Both the position numbers and the translations under genes were made by a program. 64,000 nucleotides of DNA from Daphnia pulex (taxonomy: Eukaryota > Arthropoda > Branchiopoda > Diplostraca > Daphniidae), in contig NC_060028.1 of NCBI RefSeq assembly GCF_021134715.1, forward strand, positions 8,903,482 through 8,967,481, given 5' to 3'. Under the pieces are notes generated by a model, which searched no databases, was not told the DNA's origin, and was given only the letters and a program-made list of their open reading frames with translations. Below are positions 1 through 12,700 of this stretch, piece after piece (the first letter of the stretch is position 1; each line of letters begins with the position of its first letter).

Positions 1-665
1 AAGGAGTGCAAGAGGGTCGCAAGAAGGACAACCAAATATTTTCAGACAAGAAGAATGGAGGGGAACTATGTAAATCTTCCTACCCGATTTGTGGCCGGTC
101 GTGCACGACACCCAGTTTTTGAGTTCCATCATCACGTAAGTACCTCTTAGCACATTAGTATGCGACGTCCTGAAGGTGTTTCCAGAGAAAACGGAAAACC
201 CTAACCACGGTTTTCATCACCGTCAACACTCTCGCACCTTTTCAGACACTTTTTCTTTTTTTGTTTCAAAAGTTTGAGTTTTCTTTCTTTTAATTCTTGT
301 TTTTTTTTGGCTCTTTGCGTTGTTTGTTTGTTTGGTTGTGTATGTTTAATCTAAACCCAAAGAATCATATCTACATTCTAACAGATGACAATTGGGTCAA
401 AAAATTCCGAGAGTCACGCTCATCAATAGGTCGTACGGCAAAGGGGAAAAAATAATAATAATAAAAAAAGAAAGAAGAGAGACAACACGTACACATGATT
501 GGGAGATATCATCTTCAGATTCCATTGCCTCTTTTTTGTCGACTCTTTTCCATCCGGATACAATGAAACATGATTGTTTCTTTTTATGTTGTTTTTCGTT
601 TCGATCACCTTCCTCGTTCATTTTTTTATCATATTTTTCCCGGTCATTTTTTGTTTATCTTGTCT
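1..665. other. Region downstream of mask
   Basis: T-rich and A-rich sequence, probably mask 3' untranslated region or intergenic spacer. No convincing coding exon. The frame starting at base 1 on the plus strand stays open to a perfect donor-like GTAAGT at 136, which might be the end of an exon of another gene reaching in from the left. The opposite strand is also open over part of the same stretch, so neither reading is secure. Confidence 0.4.
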
Positions 666-692
666 TTATTGCTGGCTCCATTTCAACCAAAC
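666..692 (-). CDS. mask: Candidate last coding exon of mask (8 codons plus stop)
   Basis: The last clear mask exon ends in phase 0 at 766 with a strong GTAAGT donor, so a further exon must follow. The first good acceptor downstream is a long T-rich tract ending TTTTAAAG at 693. From 692 it gives VWLKWSQQ and then TAA. An AATAAA overlaps this stop codon and could be the cleavage signal. The family ends in a short basic/aromatic tail (HLKYVN in vertebrates), which is only vaguely similar. Another acceptor nearer the window start is possible. This is an inference from splice signals only. Confidence 0.35.
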   Translation of the reverse strand, partial: VWLKWSQQ

Positions 693-765
693 CTTTAAAA
701 AAATGCAATAAAATGTTGTAGAATAAGTCGTTAAATCAAATTATTTTACCGATAGTGAAACTTAC

Positions 766-3700
766 CATGCCAGCGTCAGAGAGTTGCTGGTCGCCCACTA
801 TAGAGTTGGGCGACGGCCCGCTCCCTTTGCCCTTCATGTTGGAGCCAGGTCCGATCCACATACCGTTCATGGTGTCATTACCTCCGTGCTGCTCCCCAGG
901 TCCACCTGGGAACATGGGTGCTCCCATTGGTCCGCCCGGCATACCAGGTGGAGGCATACCATTCATGAAAGCGGCTCCTGGGTGTTGGTGGTACGGCGCA
1001 TTAGAGTTGGGACCACCGTTCATTCCGACTGAAGTTTGAGCCGAAAATTCCATTCCGAGAGATTCATTTCCTTCTGACATTCCATCCATCTGGCGCTGCA
1101 AAAGAGCGTGATGGTGATGGTGCTGCTGATGATGATGGTGAGTCATGCCCTGTTTCTGCTGCAGGTAAGACAGGCCTCCGTCATCGTTTGAATTCGGTGC
1201 CGGAACAGAAACGTTGGGTCCGTGAAGTCCTGAAATAGCCATCCAGTCGTTGGGACTGAGGCCAGGAGGCAAAGTCGATGGGTTCATTGCGGAAAGAGGT
1301 GGGACCATGGGACCTGCGCCACCAGCACCCATGTCGGCTCCTGGAGCGCCGTGGTATCCCCACAAGCCGAGGTCAGCCGGTGAGAAACCGACTCCGCCAG
1401 CTCCGTGAGGTGGTCCGGGTGTCCGACGAGTCATTGCCCGCTCGGTGCCGATGGGCCTCAACTCGGGTCTCAGCATCTTTCGCTGATCGTCTTGCATCGA
1501 GCGGTGCTGGGAGTGTTGATGCTGTTGGTGTTGCGGAGGCCCACCGGAAGCACCGTAGGCGTCGTGATTCTGCCCAGAATTGCCGTCTACAGTTTTCGAG
1601 GATGAACAAATGTTTAGCATATTCAAATCAAATACTTATTGCAATTGTAATTACCTAATAAACCACCGCTCGTTTGGGTGGAGGGAGGCGGTCCAGACAT
1701 CCGGTTGGCTACTCCAGGTCCTGGGTAACCCATCATACGATGAAGTTCATTGGCGGATGACCCAAAAGGTGTTCCAATGGGTGGCGGATAGTCCGTTCCA
1801 AAGTTCTGGTTTGGCATGTGCTGGTGCTGTTTCATGTCACCCCCGTTAGCCGAGCCGAGACCATAGCCAGCTGGAGGGAACGAGATTCGATTGCCACCAC
1901 CAAACATGGGCACCGGATAGCCTTGCTGCTGAGGTCCTCCTCCGCCTCCTCCCCTGCTGGTTGCGAAATCCGGAGCGTTGGGATTGAGTTTCGCCGACGC
2001 CGAGAACGAGGTTGATAATGAAGTGTTGTTATACCTCGGGGGTCCGCCCATTCCTGGAGCTAGGGGGAATGACGGTGCCTGTCGCATGGAATCTCCTCCA
2101 CCGCCGCCCATCGGTCCAGACGGCCTGCTAATTCCGTAGAAGTTGGTCATGGGCATTCCATCGTACTGAGGCTGCTGCTGTTGCTGCGGCGGTTCGTGCT
2201 GCATCCGATTTGCCGTCGAGTTGGGCCGCATCCGAACAGTGGCCGATGGACCACCGGGAGCCAGCGAAGCAGCTGGAGGTGGAGGCATCATGATCGAGTC
2301 TGGGGGGCCTCCCGATGTTTGATTAGACTGCATGTTTCGAGCTCCGACAGGACCTAGAGGTTGAATCGGAGTCGGGTTAAAGAGGGGAGGCGTCCCCATA
2401 CGTGGCGGGGGTGTTAAAGGGTGATGGCGACTGCCAACTGGGGCTCGCATAGCAGCACATGAACTCGGAATCGGGGTTCCAGGAGCGCTGGACGCCAACG
2501 AAGTTGGCAAGTCCATAGTCGACATGTCGTTCTGCGACTGGCTTGTAGCCGTCAAATTTCCTCGGTAGCCTGGCGCTTTGGCTGCATCCACAACATGGAG
2601 CGACGGCCCGGAGTCTCCTTGATGGCCGGAAAGAGAGCTGGCCAATGATGTAGGGGTGGACTTGGACGGTATCGGACTGACTCCGGAAGCCGCCACGCTA
2701 GCAAAATTCTTCGAAGACGATTTGGAACCCTGCTGCTGCTCTTTGTACCACATACTCTGCTGGGCAACTTTGCTGAAAAGGTTGTTAAACGGTGAGTAGT
2801 CTTGAACTGGGCTAGCAGAACTGGGTCTCGATGAAACCAAGCTGTTTGAAGTGGAAATTGAAACCGAACACGAACTAGGCATTTGCTGTGCCTGGCTGCT
2901 GCAGACTGGACCATGTTGCGCTTGCGAGGTGGCCGGCTGTTGCTGTTGTTGAGTTGGAACTTGCTGTTGATGACTGGTTACTGAAGAGGCAGGCATGAGC
3001 GGAGAAGTTTTATCAGACGGCTTAGAAGGCGCCTGAGGAGCCACTTGCTGCGGAGATACTTTTGTCGGAGCTGGAAATTGACCCGAAACGACCGGAGTAG
3101 TGCGCGTAGAAGCTGCACCACTGGTGGTCGGAACTACTGTGGCGTTGCCGGCCACGCTGTACGACACGACTGGCTTCACCACTGCTGCGGATGCGGGAGC
3201 TGTAGAAGTTTGAGAAACGACTTTCTTCGCCACAGGAACGGCTATGGCTGGATTAACTTCGGGAAACAGTTGACGAACTGCTCCACTCTTCTGCTGTTGA
3301 GCCAACAACTGTTGTTGAGGCTGTTGGACGAGTAAAGGACCAGCTGTGACGGGCGGAGTCTTCGATCCTGATGCCGGAACCGTTCGCTTTGGAGACGACG
3401 CAGCAACAATCAAAGTGTTGATAGCTCCCCAGGCTACAGTACTTGGAACAGGAGCAGGCTGGCCGGAAACGGGCGCTGTTGTGGTGGGCTTACTGGAAGC
3501 AATGGTCGTAGCGGCTCGAGTTACTTTCGGCTGGGAGGCAGCAACCGATGTCGTTGCTGCAGTTCCCGGTTTCACTCCGGCGCTCGTAGCTGAGGCTCCT
3601 ACTTTGGCGGCTGCATTGGCGGCCCGGAACTTAGCCATTAGTTCATTAAACTCCTTCTCGGGCTCTTTGATCAAGGCGCTGATGAGTTGCTGTGCCTGAC

Positions 3701-6700
3701 GGATGGATTCTGCCAGGCCTTTGATCAAAACAGTGCGGTCACCCTGACCTTTGCCCTGTTTCTCAATTTCAATGTGGGCGCCGGAAATCTCTCGGATGGC
3801 GTTGATGTTGCATCCGGCTCGACCAATGACACGACTAATAGCGTTCGATGGCACAGTAACCTTCTTTGATCGCTCAGAGCTTTGGATAACAGACAAGGTG
3901 CCCGACGAACGGTCACTCGATTGACTTTTCTTCCCTCCGGCCGCAGTAGAACCCAAGTTAGAACTCGAATTTTCTCGACTGCTGACTGGTCCACGACGTA
4001 CAACCTCCTTCCAGCCTTCTTCTCTCTTTACGGGCCGTTTAGGACTCGTCAAGGAGGTAGGAGACAAAGATTTAAGAGATGAAGGTAGATTGTTCACTTC
4101 TTTGAGCGTGTCCAGCTCGGCGCCGTTTCGCTGCTGTTGAACCGGCGCGGAAGCAGGAGCTTTGGCCACTTTCTCAGTCGTGATAATCAACGTCTCCAGT
4201 ATCACATTCTCCTTCTTCCGTTTACTGGTTCGGTTCAAGAGTTGAGCCGGATCCTCAGAGGAGCTGGTAGTGACCAGGGGAGGAGGAGACGACTTTTTGG
4301 TGGGCTGTTGAATCTCAGGCTCCACCTCTTTATCCTTTCTTTTGGTTGGGACTTCAACGACGATATCTTCCACTGTGTTGGTGGTAGCAGATTCTGGCGC
4401 GGCTATCTTGGCGCTCTTCTTGCTCTTCTTGGTTTTGGAAGACTGTTTCTCATCTGCTTCCTTGTTGTTGTTGGTTGGAGGTGGTTCGACAAAGTCGGGA
4501 ATATCTCCCGTGTCACTCATGGCATCATCTCCTTCGCCATCTTTCTCGTCGTCGTTGTCATTGCCGTTCTCCTACAATTCGAAAATATTTATTACATTTA
4601 CTGGACAGGAAGGACATCAATGATTATCACTGACTATTATCTATTTCTAACAAAAGCCTAGCGAAATCGTAGAATAATCAAACGGATATCTAGTACAATC
4701 AATAAACCCAAAAATAAACTGAAACCGGAAACACGGCGGTCAGACCTGTGAGTCGTTATCGAGGTCGTCGCTCTCGGCACGGCGCTTCTCCTGTTTCTTT
4801 TCTTGCTTCTTTCGCTTCTTCTTTTCCCGTTTGCGAGCAGCAGCGGCCCTCTTCAAATCTTCTCGAATCTTTTCCATATCGAGTTCGTCTAAGAGATTGG
4901 CCGCGTTCTTGTTTGCCTCTGCCGCCTGGTGGTCTTTGGCAGCTCGGATAACCTCCATACAATGATGACACTTCTTGAGCAGATCCTTGTCGACAGCCGT
5001 TGAAATGAATCGCGTCATTTCCTGGTCAGACGGGAATTGAGTCACCCGCTTAACCATCCACTTCACGACTTTGACATGGCCCTTGCGGAACGCTGCCATC
5101 AAACAGGAAACTTTGCGATTGTCCTAAGTAAGAGCAGTTTAAATTAGCAATGAGAATTGAGGATGACAAAGTGTGAAAACAACTAGTTTACCTGGGAATC
5201 AATGTCTGCTTTGGCTTTGTAGAGAAGTTCCACGACTTCGAGATGGCCGCCATTTGCCGCTAGCCACAGAGGAGAATTGCCTTTCTTGTTTTTGACATCC
5301 GCCTGCGCACCGCGCTGCAACAAGAGTTCAACAAAATCGACATGGCCTTTATCGGATGCAATCGTAAGGGCTGTGTCTCGGGAAGAAGGTACGGGAGGCG
5401 CATTGACATCCGCACCGTAATCGAGGAGCACTCGACCAACTTCAACGTAGCCGCCGCTGGCCGCTTCCATCAAAGGCGTGAGTCCAGTCTTGGCTCTGTG
5501 TTCTACATTGGCTTTCTTCTCGAGGAGTAATTGGACGACTTCGTGCCTTCCCTGGAAGCAGGCCAGAGTCAAAGCGGTGTTCCTGTTCGTCTCAATCTGA
5601 GCATTGATGTCGCTGCCCATCTCCAGTAACGTCTTGACGGCGGCTACATGGCCGTTCATGGCCGCTAGCATCAACGGAGAGATGCCCAGCTTCGACCCAG
5701 TGCGCGAATTAATCTCTGCAGCGTGGGCCAAAAGTAGCCGGATGATGTTGACGTAGCCGCCTGAAGCAGCCAACGAGAGAGGTGTGTAATCCGAAACGTT
5801 ACGATGTTCTTTGTTGGAGCCACGATTCAGGAGCAGCTCAACCACCTCGTAGCGTCCACCTGAACAAGCTAACGAGAGAGCCGTATCTTTTGTTCGTTCC
5901 GATTGGGCTTCAATGTTAGCGCCGTGATTAAGCAGCACTTCGACCACCTTCTCGTGTCCGGCTGTGGCGGCCAATATGAGTGGAGTGAATCCTTTCTTGT
6001 CACGGTGTTCAATATTGGCATTCCTGGAAAGAAGCAGTTCAACCAGCTCCTCGTGGCCACCGGTGCATGCCAGTGTCAGGGCGGTATCGTGATTCGAGTC
6101 CGTCTCAGAATCCAAGTCCAGCATAGGTAATAAAGGTTGACTGTATTGGCTGGTTGATGCTGCGCCAGGAACTGGCGCTCCTCCCGGCACCACTGACGCT
6201 CCAGATGGCGTTGCGGGGGCGACTGGAAGACAACTGCCAGACGATACTCCAGCAGCACCTGCAGGCATGCTGGGATAGTGAGACGAAGGAGTTGAGGCTG
6301 CCATGGATCCTGAAGAGGCAGACGCCGCTCCAGCCGGTACAACACCAGGTAGGAAAGAAGAGTAGTCGGGATTGTAGTCAGGGTAATCTCCAAAATCAGG
6401 ATCAAACGTCGCCTGTCCAGTTTGAACAGCTCCATTGACGCCCGTTAGTCCGATTCCTCCAACGGCTAAACCTGTGAGAAATTGAAGCGTTAGATAAGCT
6501 GAGACCTACGATTCATGAAATGAAGAATGATGTTGAAAATGGACTCACCACTTGCATCGGTGATGGGAGCAGAGTACACCTGCTGTTGCGTTGGAACTGA
6601 AGACACTTTAGATTTCTTGCCAGATTTTGTCTTCTTGTCCGTGGAGGAGCTAGCCATCTGAACTGAGACGGGAGTTGAACCCCCGGCAATCTGAGATTGC

Positions 6701-9700
6701 TGTTGTTGGTCGCTGGTAGTTGCCGGTGGGTGAGGGACAGTGAATGTTCCCATATTGAATCCAGTCCATTTCGCGTCCAAAGTGACTGGCGCAGTGACGG
6801 AAGTGGCGTTGGCTGAGACTATAGGCTCGATGGGAGATTGACCCGACGCTGTTGTAATAAACGCGAAGAATGAGAGAATTTCCAGCAGGATCATTTTCGC
6901 AGTGATGGTATAACTTACGTAATTGTAAAGATTGCAACCGAATTTGCTGGTGGATTGCCAAACTTGGCGTCTGGGACGTTACCACTTGCAGGCCGGAAGC
7001 TGAAACGGCGCCCGCTTGTACAGTAGTCGTCGATCCAGACTGTAGCTGTTGATAATGAATTAAGGTGGTTGAAGGTGATCCATTTCCAATCTAGTTGCAA
7101 ATATTATTCGATTACACAACTGCGTGAAATCGATAGAAAAGCATCAACAATTTACCTGAGCATTCGAACCCGAATAGGCGGAACAGGGTATAGAGACATT
7201 GGTCCCCGAAAGAGGTTGAAAGGTGATTCCGGTGACGCATTGAGCCGTTGATCCGTTGGGTAACGCAGTACTCTGAACCTGTATGCCGATGTTAGCCGCA
7301 GCTACGGAAACATCCTGAGTCGCAAAGAGGGGCACTGGCGCCCCAGTGACTTGCAGGCCTCCAGTCGTTGAACTACTGGATGAATCTTCGCTCGAAGAAT
7401 TATCAATGGGGCGTTTCTCAGCTCTGGTTGGAGATTTCACTTCCTCGCCTAGACATTTTCACAATAAAAGAGAATTATTCATCGTGTCGTGACACATCAA
7501 AACGCTTGGACTAAAAATTACCGTTGACTTCGTCGCTATTGTATGGTGGAATCTTTGCAACGGCTGATTCCGCGTCAACGTCGAGGTTATTCCTTTCAAC
7601 TCGGCTGACGGTGGTTGTCTGCACGTTCCCACTTCCAGCAGCAGCCAACGGAGGAATTTGCTGTTGAGGGAAGGCCAGCTGTTGTTCAACCTGAAGCTGA
7701 AACTGACGGATTTGCTGTTGAAGCTGCTGTTTCTGCTGGAGGATCTGCTGAACACACTGTTGAAACTGAGCAGTGGCTGCTGCTGCCGATGGACCTTGGG
7801 CCGCACCAGCAGTGTAGGCTGGTGCCAAAACTTGTTGCTCCAATTGCTGAAGCTGCGCCACATTTTGCTGAAGCGCAGCCAACTGCGCCTGGTTTTGCAG
7901 GGCGTTCTGTTGCAAAGCAGCCAGAGTGGCCTGATTTTGCTGCTTCAAATGCCTCTGTTGCATCACCTGCTGCTGCAGATGTTGATTCAATTGTTGCAAC
8001 TGCTGTAGTTGTTGGAGTTGCTGCAATTGCTGAAGTTGCTGACATTGTTGTTGCTGCTGTTGTTGGACAGCGTTAGTCGGGACTTGCCAGTGTTGCTGAT
8101 GCGCTTGTTGGATTTGGGATGCTTGCTGCTGTTGTTGTTGTAGAGGCGGCAGTTGTTGTTGCTGCTGTTGTTGCTGCTTCTTGAGGATCTTATTCTCTTT
8201 CTTGACGGCTTTGGCTTTGGGTCTTTCGGCTGGGGGTAGAGATGCCGGTGAGATGATGGCGGCAGGCGTCACAGCATTGGAGGCGTTTGTGCTGGGCGCT
8301 GAACTGCTGCTACTGACAACGTTGGGGTTCGTGACTATGACGCTCTCTCTTGGCTGTTGTTGCGCCGGTGGTGGAAGGACCGAAGGAACTGACGAGGAAG
8401 GCGCGATCTGGTTGGGCGTAGGGGCAGGTGGAGCGGGCGATGGTCGGGTGGATTCAAACTCTAGAGGTGGGAGTTCTTCAAGGAGTTTGACAATATCTTC
8501 CAAATTGACGGGTGTCGGTGTTGTGAGACCGACAAGGGTCCCCCCTCCAATGCCGCCACCACCGGGCCGGTTCAATTCAACTTCCATGTTGAGCATGTGC
8601 GTCAAAGCGGCGGCGGTTGCCGGGCTGAGAGCCGTACTATGACTCGACTGAGACCCCGACGTGCTACTGGCTTGTGACGACGACCACTGGGCTCTATCAC
8701 GCAATTCCCGTTCAATCTTCTCCAACTCTTCCACGAGTTGCGATTTCTCAAACGAAAGTCCCTCGGCTGACAGAGGAAAACGGACCGGCAAGAGTTTGCT
8801 GTCCGATGAAACGCTGGTCGCAGACGTGACGGTGGCGGACACTGAGGCATGCTCGCATGAAGGTGTCGCGGCATTCTTGGCCGCCGCTGAGGAGGAGAGT
8901 TGTTGATCCGTTCCAGAGGCGCCGGCTGACGAGGAGGAGGTTGTTTCAAGCGGTTTTTTCGTCAGCATCTTTTGGGCTGCCGCCGCCAGGGTAGAGATTG
9001 AATGGCTCCCGCCAGCACTCGGACTTGAACTGGACGACCCAGCGAGAGGTGTTGGGATTGCCGGCAACGAGGTATTGGGTGGAAGAAGGCTGGTTAAGGC
9101 AGCGGCTGCTCCCTGCGGTTCCGGTCGTCCTCCAAGCGCCGCGGTGGGAACCGTAGCGGCCACTCCTCCAACGGGTGGGACTCGAGGTGCCGCCGTAGGA
9201 ACTGAATCCGTGACTACTGCCGGTGACGGGACGATCGAATCCTCTGAAGCGACAGGGACCATTTGGCCACTTGAGTTGATGCCCGGTGGTATCTGGGCTT
9301 GCTCGGGTGTCACCAGGATGGAACTGGGGTAGTCAAGCAGCAACTGCACCACCTGAGTGTGTCCGCTTTTGGCCGCTTCTATGATCATAGTCGAGTTGTC
9401 TTTTAAACGATGAAATGGGTTGGCTCCATGGAGGAGCAATAGCTCTACGACTGCCAAATGGCCACCCGCACAAGCCAAGGAAAGCGGGGTATGATCATTG
9501 TTGGTGGTTTGCCTGTGTCAATCAAATAAACCATGAATTCTAGCCGACTTCAAATTCCAGCTACAATCAATCGATTTCACCTGTGAACATCAGCTCCTTT
9601 CGCAATCAGGAACTGGACGGTGCAGAGATGACCGGCTCTTGCAGCTTTCATCAGAGGTGTACGACCTCCCTCAGACGCGTGCTCCAAATCGGCGCCGTAT

Positions 9701-12700
9701 TGCAAAAGCAATTCCGCCACATCCGTATGTCCGTTTTCGCAAGCGTACGTCAGAGCGGTATCCCCTGTTCCCGTTTGAGCGTGAACATTGGCGCCAGCCT
9801 CTAGAAGGTAGCGGACCTAGCAAGAGAAATTTCGTCAAAAAATGTTATAAAATTTTGCGAAATCGTACGATGTGAAACTTAACACACCAGATCAAGGTGG
9901 CCCTCTTGCGCTGCTTCCATGAGCGGCGTCGACGCCCCCAGTTCGATATCAGCACCGGCCTTGATGAGGAAATCGGCCACTTCTGAGAAACCTCCGCAAC
10001 ATGCAAGAGTCAAGGCCGTCTCTTGCGTCTCCTCAGTCTGTGCGTTGATGTCGGCACCCTGACTAAGTAGCAACGCTACCATCTCCTCGTGACCCTCACG
10101 GGCTGCCTCCATCAGAGGCGTGTAACCTTCATCGTTGACCTGAGAAGATCAAAATCAGGTTAGAATAGAAAAGCGAATTCATTTTCATTCAAACTTGCAC
10201 AAGTTACTTCTTCGATGTTGGCTCCACGTTCCAGGAGGAGCATGGCTAGTTCGACGTGACCACCGCAAGCGGCCAATGTAAGAGGTGACTCGAAACTGTC
10301 GGCCGGCATGTTGACTTGGGCTCCCGAATCAAGAAGGAGCCGGGCAACTTCGACATGGCCATCCATCGAGGCTTCCATGAGAGCTGTGTGCATCTCGTCG
10401 GTCTTGTGCTCCTGATCGGCACCAGCTTCTAGGAGGAAACGGACCATCTCTAAGTGACCCTTGTAACAGGCCAGCGTCAGGGCAGACTCTTTGAACTCGT
10501 TCGAGTGGGTGTTGATGCCGGCGCCGTGGTTCAAAAGGATCTTGGCCACGCCAACGTGACCGGCGGAGGCAGCTTCCATCAGCGGGGTATGGCCATTCTC
10601 ATTATGGTCCTCCACGTTAGCGTTGGCTTCCAGTAGGAGGGTAACTACCTCTTCGTGGCCACCAGCGCAGGCGTACATTAACGGCGTGTTGCCCGATGAC
10701 GACTGGGCGTTGACTTCGGCGCCGTGTTCCAACAGCAGGCGGACAATATCCGCGTTACCAGCCGACGCCGCCTCCATCAGTGGCGTACAGTCGCCCTTGA
10801 CGCCACGATCTTCTACGTTGGCCCGCATGGCAAGCAACACCTGCGCCAATTCGTAGTAGCCGGCCGAACAGGCCAGCGAAAGCAATGACTCGCCTTCCTC
10901 CGTGGTTTCGTGTACACTACGTCCTTCGTCTAGCAAACGCCGTACGGCTGAGACGTCGCCGTCAGTGCAGGCTTCCACTAACGACCTGTAATAAACAAGA
11001 CAAATGGATGATAAAGAACCATTCTCATTGCATCAAATTTAACAATATTATGGATTAGTTCTAATAGAACATGACCCCCACTGATAGCCAAGAAATAAGG
11101 GATACAAATTCAATGACTTCAACCCGATTAATCAGCTCATTTCAACTGCATCCTTCTCTGAGTGATAAAATTGTGAAGGGTTCACACTTTTATCAGTCAA
11201 CCTCAGTGAATAAATGTTTAGACTTGGATGGGTAAAGTTCGCCAACAACGATTCACTGGCTGAAATCTAGCTATCGTCATGTGTGACCTTTCACAGGAGA
11301 TAGACGGCCAATAAAAGAAGTTCTTGCTTACCGGGCTTCTTGATGGAAATTGCTAGAGTTTTCGGATCGCATGCGGGTTAGTGCAGCGGCGGCCTCGTCC
11401 AGTGCACACGATACACTGGATGTTAACCGACTGAGAACTTCTTGATCGCCGAGCCGTTTGCTGTCTCCTCCAGTCAGTTTTCCAATTCCTGGTAATTTTG
11501 TAAAGATAATACACGAAAAGATTAGGAATATTTATTGAAATTTCTGAATTTCTTTTAAAGTTTTTACCTGCAGCCTCGAGGAGAGCTTCAATCCTGGCCT
11601 GAGTGTCTGGATCGATGCGGGGTAGTTCGCCAATGCTGTGTCCGTCGTGTTGAGCGGCAGCAGCGGCGGCTAGAAGGAATCGCGGCGCGTCCAGCGACGA
11701 GGCCGAAGACGAGGGGCATCGGCAGTCGTCCGCACAGCCCTCCACTTCCGACTCCTCCACAAAAAAAGATTCCACCTACAGGTCAATTCCCATTTTCACA
11801 ATGACACAAACAACGAAGGAACGACAGTCGCACTGACGAAAACTTAACGACAGAAAACGGATGATGGAGGTGGTAATATTATTCGATTCCCTTCTTTACA
11901 TTTGGCAAGCGAACCCCTGGGTTTCTAGTTATTTCAATCGCCATCGGGCGGATTTCGGTTATTCCAAAAGCAGAGCCAAAATGGGTACCCCAGACACACC
12001 AAAGATTGCTTTAAATAACGGCAGGGTCCTTCGTTCCTTTCAGACTTGACAACAGGTGCTGGTCGTGTTGCAACTAAAGTCGGGACAAGTAACTTTAAAA
12101 AATAAAAAAATAAAAACTTTGGAATGACAGCCGAGTCGGGTCTAGCTGGAACGATTTGGACAAAACTGGGACAGTGCTCCGCATTTCAATTTGGTGATTT
12201 ACTTTCCCTTCTACTTGACATGTTTTCCATAGTTTGAAGGCGGAACTATTCCGCCACTTTACCAAGGGGGCCAACTAACATAAGCTTCACATTTTGGAAA
12301 AGAAGGTACTACACCAGTACAAAAACATTTTGCAAATCAAGGGGGCAACGGCCCACCGGAATCCCAAAGAAAGGGCTTCGACGCTCCCCCACCGTATTCC
12401 CCCTACATAATCTTTTGCCTCCCTTTTTTTCCCTCTACACATTCTTTTTGGCCAAATCCCTTCAAAAAGGCCCCCCTCCCTCTTTCTCTTTCAACCTCTA
12501 GTTGTCCCCCAAGTCCATCCATCTGATTTGCCATCATCAATGAGAACGAAGACCGCTTGAACCCTGACCAAACCCCACGCCAAACGCCGAAAGATGACAC
12601 GGCATAAACAAGCTGTAGATACGATAAAATCCTCTGGTGTCAAACGACGACTGTTCCTTGACAGTCTGATGAAAACAGCCAAATTAAATGATGCTCTAAA

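Noticed and set aside
7615..8076. Plus-strand open frames of about 115-155 codons opposite mask exon 7
   Set aside because: They are antisense shadows of the glutamine-rich (CAG/CAA) tract and have no splice or domain support.
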